Assembly: GCF_015140455.1 (NCBI RefSeq)
Contig: NZ_AP024094.1
Coordinates: 1,116,001 to 1,180,000, forward strand
Origin: Jeongeupia sp. HS-3
GTDB lineage: Bacteria; Pseudomonadota; Gammaproteobacteria; Burkholderiales; Chitinibacteraceae
Direction of reading: 5' to 3'
Length of the DNA: 64,000 nucleotides
Below the pieces are notes generated by a model that was given only the letters and a program-made list of their open reading frames with translations, was not told where the DNA came from and made no database searches. The translations under genes and the position numbers were made by a program. This document shows, one piece after another, positions 58,987 to 64,000 of the stretch. Every line of letters begins with the position of its first letter. The first letter of the stretch is position 1.

Positions 58987-59865
58987 TCAGGGTTTACGGC
59001 CGCGACTACCCCAGTCGGTTCGGGCCTTGCTTGCGCGACCAATATAAGCCGTCAGCGCATCGGCATCGCCCGATTCGATCAAGGAAATCAATGTTTGCAG
59101 CGCGCCAAGATTGGCGCGCAAATCGTTCAGCACCGCCCCGCTGTTGGCGAGCGAAATATCGCGCCACATATCGGGGTGCGAGCCGGCAATGCGGGTGAAA
59201 TCACGGAAACCGGTTGCGGCAAAATCCAGGCATGTACCGACATCGGCCTTATCCAGCAAGGCGTTCATATAGGCGAACGACAGCAGGTGCGGCACATGGC
59301 TCACGGCGGCGAAAACACCGTCGTGCTCGGCCGCACTCATTTCGAACACGTCGGCACCACACGCCAGCCACAAGGCTCGGATACGCGCGACGGCATCGAC
59401 CGCCGTCTCCGGCAGCGGCGTCAGCACCACGCGCCGCCCTTCGAATAAACCGTACTGCGCGGCCGCAGCACCGGATAATTCCGACCCGGCGATCGGATGG
59501 CCCGGCACACATTGCGCCAAACGCTCGCCCAGGTGTTCGCGATACAGCGCGGCGACATCCTGCTTGGTCGAGCCGCCGTCTGTCACGATACAGTCGTCGG
59601 CCAGCACCGGCGCGATCTCAGCCATCAGCGCGCCCATCTGCCCCACCGGCGTTGCCAGCAGAACCAGATCGGCGCCCCTGGCCGCCTCGGCCGCGCTCTG
59701 ACTGGCGCTGTCGATCACATTCAGATCGAGCGCGCGCGCCAGATTAGCCTGATTGCGCCCGACGCCGACAACGTGCTCGACCAGCCGGGCACGCTTGAGC
59801 GCCAATGCGAACGAACCGCCAATCAGGCCGGTACCCAGCAGAACCAGTTTTCGAACAGGGGTCAT
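58987..59865 (-). CDS. tyrA: Prephenate dehydrogenase
   Basis: TyrA oxidatively decarboxylates prephenate to 4-hydroxyphenylpyruvate in tyrosine synthesis (some homologues prefer arogenate). The 292-residue protein has the Rossmann motif GTGLIGGS (11-18), the TDGGSTK segment, and the catalytic histidine H123 in VPGHPIAGSE. No fused chorismate mutase or ACT domain is present. The C-terminus ends in a basic SRGRKP tail. aroA does not follow. Confidence 0.93.
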   Translation of the reverse strand: MTPVRKLVLLGTGLIGGSFALALKRARLVEHVVGVGRNQANLARALDLNVIDSASQSAAEAARGADLVLLATPVGQMGALMAEIAPVLADDCIVTDGGSTKQDVAALYREHLGERLAQCVPGHPIAGSELSGAAAAQYGLFEGRRVVLTPLPETAVDAVARIRALWLACGADVFEMSAAEHDGVFAAVSHVPHLLSFAYMNALLDKADVGTCLDFAATGFRDFTRIAGSHPDMWRDISLANSGAVLNDLRANLGALQTLISLIESGDADALTAYIGRASKARTDWGSRGRKP

Positions 59866-59933
59866 GAGTATCTTGGTGCCTGCTCGCGCATCGCGCCGAA
59901 GCAGGGTAAACGGAAAGCCGCGAAATCAAGCGG

Positions 59934-59972
59934 CGACGCGCCAACGCCGGGATAGCCTAGCGTTGGCGCGTC
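59934..59972. repeat. 13-bp inverted repeat between META-domain gene and tyrA
   Basis: GACGCGCCAACGC and GCGTTGGCGCGTC flank a 13-base loop. On the plus strand ATTTTAGC follows, on the minus strand no T-run; a 3' end structure of the META-domain gene is the most likely role. Confidence 0.5.
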
Positions 59973-59992
59973 ATTTTAGCGAGAACGCCGCC

Positions 59993-60667
59993 TTAGCGGC
60001 GGGTTTCCAGCGTTTCGATCAGGATCAGGCGGCGATCCGGCGCATCGGCAGGTGGATTTTCAACGCGCTCTTCGCGCACCTTGACCACATAACCCACGCC
60101 CGCCTGCGGCTGGAAGCCTTCGATACCGGAGTACATCAGCTGCCAGTCACCCTGCCCCGGCTCGCGCACTTGCAGGCACTCCATTTTGCCAACCCCGGAA
60201 CACGTCTTGCGTTCCGCCGAGATCTCCAGCACGCGCTCGACCGGGGCCGCTTCGGCGCGAACCAGCGAGATCAGATTGCCGGCGTCATTGCTGAACACCA
60301 GCTTGCCATTGGCCAGCGAGAAGGATTTGGCATCACCGAGCACCTTGAGCATCGAGTTTTCATACGTTGCCGTTTCGTTCTGGATGCACGCCATCATCGT
60401 CGACGCCAAGGGGCCGATCTTCAGCGGGCTCGGGCCGTACTGGATTTGCCCCATAAACCGGTTGCAGCCGGAAAAGCCGCTGATACGGGCGCCGTCGATT
60501 TTCACCGACAACTTGGTATCGTCACCAAAGCGCTGCACGCCGCCGTCCTGAACCAGCCGCTCAACCCGGTAGTCGCCATCCAGCATCGACCGCGCCTGCG
60601 CGCCGCTCGTCACCGATAGCGCCAGTGCGCCAACCATCAAACAGTTGCGAAGCAGTGATTTATGCAT
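59993..60667 (-). CDS. Secreted META/HslJ-domain protein with DUF4377
   Basis: The 224-residue product has a signal peptide (MHKSLLRNCLMVGALALSVTSGAQA) and is probably periplasmic. Residues about 28-135 form a META domain as in HslJ, with the characteristic GCNRFMGQ and GPLASTMMAC segments. Residues about 140-220 match DUF4377 (ERKTCSG..KMECLQVRE...W...Y..IEGF...G..Y.V.V), a pair often found together. HslJ is linked to novobiocin resistance and heat shock, but the molecular role is unknown. It lies 24 bases after DAHP synthase on the same strand. Confidence 0.83.
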   Translation of the reverse strand: MHKSLLRNCLMVGALALSVTSGAQARSMLDGDYRVERLVQDGGVQRFGDDTKLSVKIDGARISGFSGCNRFMGQIQYGPSPLKIGPLASTMMACIQNETATYENSMLKVLGDAKSFSLANGKLVFSNDAGNLISLVRAEAAPVERVLEISAERKTCSGVGKMECLQVREPGQGDWQLMYSGIEGFQPQAGVGYVVKVREERVENPPADAPDRRLILIETLETRR

Positions 60668-60691
60668 GATTTTTCCTTTTCGGGTCGTTGA

Positions 60692-61708
60692 TCAAATCGT
60701 CCGGCCGATGGCATGGGCAATCGCACCCAGCGTTGCCATCAGCGTCTTGAGTTCATCCGGGGTCAATGCCTGATCGGCATCGCACCATGCATCGCACGGA
60801 TTCGGGTGCATTTCGATCAGCAGACCATCGGCGCCAGCCGCGACGGCCGCTTGCGCCAGCGCGGGCACCATCCACGCCTTGCCGCCGGCATGGCTCGGAT
60901 CGACAATCACCGGCAGGTGCGTTTCGCGCTTGAGCACCGGGATCGCCGTCACATCGAGCACATTGCGGTAGGCGGTTTCAAAGGTGCGGATACCGCGCTC
61001 GCAGAAAATGATGTTGTGGTTGCCGCCGGCTGCGATGTACTCGGCGGACATCAGCCATTCGTTCACGGTCGCCGACAGGCCGCGCTTGAGAATGATCGGC
61101 TTGTTGACCCGGCCGACTTCCTTGAGCAGATCGAAGTTCTGCATATTGCGCGCACCGATCTGGATGACGTCGACGTCATACTCCATGAAGGTATCGAGCA
61201 TGCGCACGTCCATCAGCTCGGTCACGATCGGCAGCTTGTGCCGCTCGGCCGCATGCTGGAAATACTCCAGACCCTCGATGCCCAAGCCCTGGAATGCATA
61301 GGGGCTGGTGCGCGGCTTGAACGCGCCACCGCGCATCATCCGGCAACCGGCGGCGGCAACCGCATCGGCGGCGATGTTCATTTGATCCTGCGTCTCGATC
61401 GAGCACGGGCCGGCGATCACCTGGATCTGCGGGCCGCCGATCGGAATGCCGCGAACCTTGATCACCGAGCCTTGCGGATGCGAATCACGCGAGACGATCT
61501 TGTACTGCTTGGTCACGCGGTTGACCCGCTCGACGCCGGGCATGATCTCGAAGTGGCCCGGATTGAGCTTATCCTCGTCGCCAATCGCGCCGATGATCAC
61601 CAAGTCCGAGCCACGGGAAACGTGCTCCTGCAAGCCGGCCTTGCGAATCTCTTCAACGACCGCGCTGACTTCAGCGTCGCTTGCTTGATGCTGCATCACA
61701 ATGATCAT
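60692..61708 (-). CDS. aroF: 3-deoxy-7-phosphoheptulonate synthase, type I-beta with regulatory domain
   Basis: DAHP synthase condenses phosphoenolpyruvate and erythrose 4-phosphate, the first step of the shikimate pathway. The 338-residue product from ATG 61706-61708 has an N-terminal ferredoxin-like regulatory domain (about 1-70; [21 protein letters not shown]) and a barrel with [30 protein letters not shown] and DPSHAGG. This architecture is the beta-subgroup type, usually feedback-inhibited by tyrosine or phenylalanine. The symbol follows common use for this group; alternatives are aroA (Bacillus) and aroG (Thermotoga). Confidence 0.92.
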   Translation of the reverse strand: MIIVMQHQASDAEVSAVVEEIRKAGLQEHVSRGSDLVIIGAIGDEDKLNPGHFEIMPGVERVNRVTKQYKIVSRDSHPQGSVIKVRGIPIGGPQIQVIAGPCSIETQDQMNIAADAVAAAGCRMMRGGAFKPRTSPYAFQGLGIEGLEYFQHAAERHKLPIVTELMDVRMLDTFMEYDVDVIQIGARNMQNFDLLKEVGRVNKPIILKRGLSATVNEWLMSAEYIAAGGNHNIIFCERGIRTFETAYRNVLDVTAIPVLKRETHLPVIVDPSHAGGKAWMVPALAQAAVAAGADGLLIEMHPNPCDAWCDADQALTPDELKTLMATLGAIAHAIGRTI

Positions 61709-61804
61709 GCTGCTTTCCCGTAACAAGTCTGGCCTGCGTTTACGCTAGCAGGCAAATAGGCTGAATATCGTCGCAATACTCGGCGCAGGCGACAACCGTC
61801 ATAT

Positions 61805-62980
61805 TTACCGGACGGCTATCTGGTCTCTTGCACCGGGCAAGCCAAACCAGCAGAGCACGCCGCCAAGGGCCGCGACCAGCGCGGCAAGGCTGAATACGCC
61901 AACGCCCGACAAATCCGCCCACAGAAAGCCGGCGATCACACCGCCAAGGCTGCCACCGATGCCGAACGACGCGGCGATGTACAAGGCCTGCCCCTTGGCC
62001 GAGTGTGCGCCGGCGAAATGGCGATGCAAATAGCCCATCGCCACCGCATGATGGCATGCAAAGGTGAATGCATGCCCCAGCTGCGCCACGACCAGCAAGG
62101 GCAGGCTGGCGGCACCGTAGGCGATGATCAGGAAGCGTCCAAGTGCAATCGCGAAATCGGCGACAAACAGCGCCTTTGGCGAAAAGCGCGCGTTCAGCTG
62201 CGGCATCGCCAAAAACAGCGCAACCTCGGCAAGCACGCCGATGGTCCACAACCAGCCGATGCTGCTCTGCCCCAGGCCGTGCTCGGCGAGGTGGATCGAG
62301 TAGAAACTGTAGTACGGCCCATGCGCGAGCGACATCAGGAAGCAGCCGGCCAGGAACACCTGCACTTCCCGTCGCCGGAGGATGTCGCCAAAGCCCGCCG
62401 AAGCCACGACGGCGGCCGTGCTCACTGGCGCCTCGGGCAAGCGCCAGCAATACACAGCCAGCGCGGCCATGGTGCCGACGACCGCCAGCGGAAATACGCC
62501 AACGCCGCTTGCCTCTATCCAGTAGCCGGCGCCCAGCGAAGCAACGATAAAACCGATCGAGCCCCATACCCGCAAACGCGCGTAGCGACCACTGTCACCG
62601 GAGAGTTTGGCGATCGCCAGCGACTCGACCAGCGGCAAGGCCGCGCTCCAGAAGAAACTGGCAAACAGCACCGCCAGAAACATCGGCCAGAAAGTGTCGA
62701 CGACCAGCAGCGACAGGAATCCGGCCAGGCCGGCCGCGCCCGCGAGCCTGAGGATGGCGCGGCGACGGCCGCTGCGATCGGCCAGCCAACCCCAGATTGC
62801 CGGCGCGTAGATGCGGTTGACCTGGGTTAGCGAGGTGAGAATACCGATCTGCCACGCTGGCAAAGCCAGCGCGGCAAGATAGAGCCCCCAGTACGGTGAA
62901 AACAAGCCATTGAAGGCGAAGTAACAGAAGTAGAAACCCCCGATGACGGCAACGCCACCAACCGGCGATTCAGCCTTCAC
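61805..62980 (-). CDS. Major facilitator superfamily transporter, HcaT-like
   Basis: The 391-residue membrane protein has about twelve segments and fits the MFS_1-like group of E. coli HcaT (3-phenylpropionate permease): YWGLYL near the N-terminus, WGWLADRSGRRR between segments 2 and 3, and RLRVWGSIGFI in segment 5. The substrate is unknown and no aromatic degradation genes lie nearby. Its start overlaps the pgsA 3' end by 11 bases, which suggests co-transcription. Confidence 0.83.
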   Translation of the reverse strand: MKAESPVGGVAVIGGFYFCYFAFNGLFSPYWGLYLAALALPAWQIGILTSLTQVNRIYAPAIWGWLADRSGRRRAILRLAGAAGLAGFLSLLVVDTFWPMFLAVLFASFFWSAALPLVESLAIAKLSGDSGRYARLRVWGSIGFIVASLGAGYWIEASGVGVFPLAVVGTMAALAVYCWRLPEAPVSTAAVVASAGFGDILRRREVQVFLAGCFLMSLAHGPYYSFYSIHLAEHGLGQSSIGWLWTIGVLAEVALFLAMPQLNARFSPKALFVADFAIALGRFLIIAYGAASLPLLVVAQLGHAFTFACHHAVAMGYLHRHFAGAHSAKGQALYIAASFGIGGSLGGVIAGFLWADLSGVGVFSLAALVAALGGVLCWFGLPGARDQIAVR

Positions 62981-63539
62981 GGAACTGTTGAGCCGCCACG
63001 CGCAGGTAGTAGAACATCGACACGATGGTCAGCACGCCGGCGATATATAGCGCCAATATGCCGATCAGCTCGGTCGAAACACCCGGCAGCAGCGGCCCGT
63101 ACCAGAGCAAGAACAGAACCGCCAGCATTTGCGCCGCAGTCTTGAGCTTGCCGATGTAGGCCACAGCCACGCTCTTGGTCTTGCCCAGTTGCGCCATCCA
63201 TTCGCGCAGCGCCGAAATGGTGATCTCGCGACCGATGATGATCACCGCCAGCCACGCCGGCGCGCGACCGATCTCGACCAGCAGGATCAGCGCTGCGGCG
63301 ACCATCAGCTTGTCGGCCACCGGATCAAGAAAAGCACCAAAACTGGATGTCTGATTCCAGCGCCGCGCCAGATAGCCGTCGAACCAGTCGGTCAGCGCGG
63401 CAAAGGCGAAAATACTGGCGCCAATCATGTTTTTCATCGGCAGGCTCACCAACACATCGGGCAGGTAAAACAGACCGACAAAGACCGGAATCAGCGCGAC
63501 GCGCAACCAGGTAAGCAGAATGGGCAGATTCAGGGGCAT
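62970..63539 (-). CDS. pgsA: CDP-diacylglycerol-glycerol-3-phosphate 3-phosphatidyltransferase
   Basis: PgsA makes phosphatidylglycerol phosphate from CDP-diacylglycerol. The 189-residue membrane protein has the full CDP-alcohol phosphotransferase motif with D51, D54, G55, A58, R59, G68, D72 and D76, and the NLPILLTWLR N-terminus of the family. About five membrane segments are visible. In many proteobacteria tRNA genes follow pgsA; here an MFS gene overlaps its end instead. Confidence 0.95.
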   Translation of the reverse strand: MPLNLPILLTWLRVALIPVFVGLFYLPDVLVSLPMKNMIGASIFAFAALTDWFDGYLARRWNQTSSFGAFLDPVADKLMVAAALILLVEIGRAPAWLAVIIIGREITISALREWMAQLGKTKSVAVAYIGKLKTAAQMLAVLFLLWYGPLLPGVSTELIGILALYIAGVLTIVSMFYYLRVAAQQFREG

Positions 63540-63747
63540 CGGCGCGAAATCGGTGAGGAGCTAGGAAAGTAAGCCATTTTAGCTGTTTGACCCGGTGACG
63601 CGAAGCCGCAATCACAATCAAATGCCAAGACCAGACCAACGAGGTTAATTCCAGGCGACAAATAACGCCCGTCCCTCATCTGCCGATTGACAATAAAACG
63701 ATCGCTTGAGAATTTAGCACTCCCAAACCTTCAGGCTCGCCTTACCC
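63540..63747. promoter_or_regulatory. Divergent region between pgsA and the DUF4442 gene
   Basis: A perfect TTGACA box (63687-63692) is followed 18 bases later by AATTTA, a plausible though weak plus-strand promoter. Nothing else, and no tRNA, was recognised. Confidence 0.35.
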
Positions 63748-64000
63748 ATGAACGCCCGTACGCTTCGCCTGCTGATCAACTGGTGGCCGCCGTTTTTGCT
63801 CACCGGCATCCACGCCACCCGCATCACCCCGGATTTCCACGAAGTCGATGTCGAACTGCGATTGCGCTGGTACAACCGCAATTATGTCGGCACCCATTTC
63901 GGCGGCAGCCTGTTCGCCATGACCGACGCCTGGTACATGTTGATGTTGATGCACACGCTTGGCGGCGATTATTACGTCTGGGATCAGAGCGCTAGCATCG
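63748..64000 (+). CDS. DUF4442 hot-dog-fold protein, N-terminal part (3' end outside window)
   Basis: The first 84 residues are visible before the window edge. The pattern FLLTGIHATRITPDF, VELRLRWYNRNYVGTHFGGSLFAMTDAWYMLMLM is typical of DUF4442, a hot-dog-fold family related to thioesterases and acyl-CoA-binding proteins. The role is unknown. It is divergent from pgsA. Confidence 0.85.
   Translation, partial: MNARTLRLLINWWPPFLLTGIHATRITPDFHEVDVELRLRWYNRNYVGTHFGGSLFAMTDAWYMLMLMHTLGGDYYVWDQSASI

Noticed and set aside
63540-63747. tRNA genes after pgsA
   Set aside because: No cloverleaf or CCA-ending acceptor pattern was seen in this gap or elsewhere in the window.

Overview
The window reads as an ordinary chromosomal stretch of a GC-rich betaproteobacterium. 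The gene set and order point to Neisseriales, most likely a chitin-degrading Chitinibacteraceae or Chromobacteriaceae relative. The supporting signs are the block tyrA / cmk-rpsA-ihfB-lapA-lapB-pyrF-ugd-rfaE1, a secreted GH18 chitinase, a 1.6-kDa-scale (about 1580-residue) NAD-glutamate dehydrogenase, a DUF1631 protein and a split ArnA. This placement is an inference from gene content; no database search was run. No rRNA, tRNA, CRISPR array, prophage or insertion sequence was recognised.

Layout. 1-6.2 kb: 3' end of recN coupled to tadA, a secreted chitinase, cysS and three small unknown or secreted proteins. 6.3-12.9 kb: adhE behind an AT-rich promoter region; an orphan AAA-type ATPase (minus strand) divergent from a three-gene ascorbate-type PTS (IIA, IIB, IIC), with a 22-bp perfect palindrome just upstream of the ATPase. 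12.9-24.9 kb: ABC-F protein, DUF1631 protein, NAD-glutamate dehydrogenase, prfB (without the usual programmed frameshift) and lysS. 25.0-30.5 kb, minus strand: a chemotaxis receptor, the decayed 3' end of an L-serine dehydratase gene, a serine transporter and an Atm1-type ABC exporter. 30.5-41.6 kb: apaG divergent from rpe-gph, then thyA-orf-folA, a large sensor kinase, greB, rluB, an unknown gene and mutS. 41.8-48.4 kb: an Smr-domain protein and a compact arn operon (arnT, arnB, arnC and two separate genes for the halves of ArnA). 48.5-64 kb: a diguanylate cyclase, then a long minus-strand series (rfaE1, ugd, pyrF, lapB, lapA, ihfB, rpsA, cmk, an aldo-keto reductase, tyrA, a META/DUF4377 lipoprotein-like protein, DAHP synthase, an MFS transporter, pgsA) and the start of a DUF4442 protein.

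How the parts work together. Envelope biology dominates the right half: ugd makes UDP-glucuronate, the ArnA halves, ArnB and ArnC turn it into lipid-linked aminoarabinose, ArnT transfers it to lipid A, RfaE1 supplies core heptose, LapA/LapB control LPS output and PgsA makes phosphatidylglycerol. A dedicated arnD is not in the window. thyA and folA are linked through one unknown gene. tyrA and DAHP synthase represent aromatic amino acid synthesis, but the aroA gene often found between tyrA and cmk is absent and an aldo-keto reductase occupies that place.

The most noteworthy observations are the previously unlabelled sdaA remnant downstream of the serine transporter, a possible alternative-pairing leader in front of that transporter, the palindromic control region of the orphan ATPase/PTS pair, and loss of the RF2 frameshift site. 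I did not find convincing evidence for a wholly new multi-gene system.
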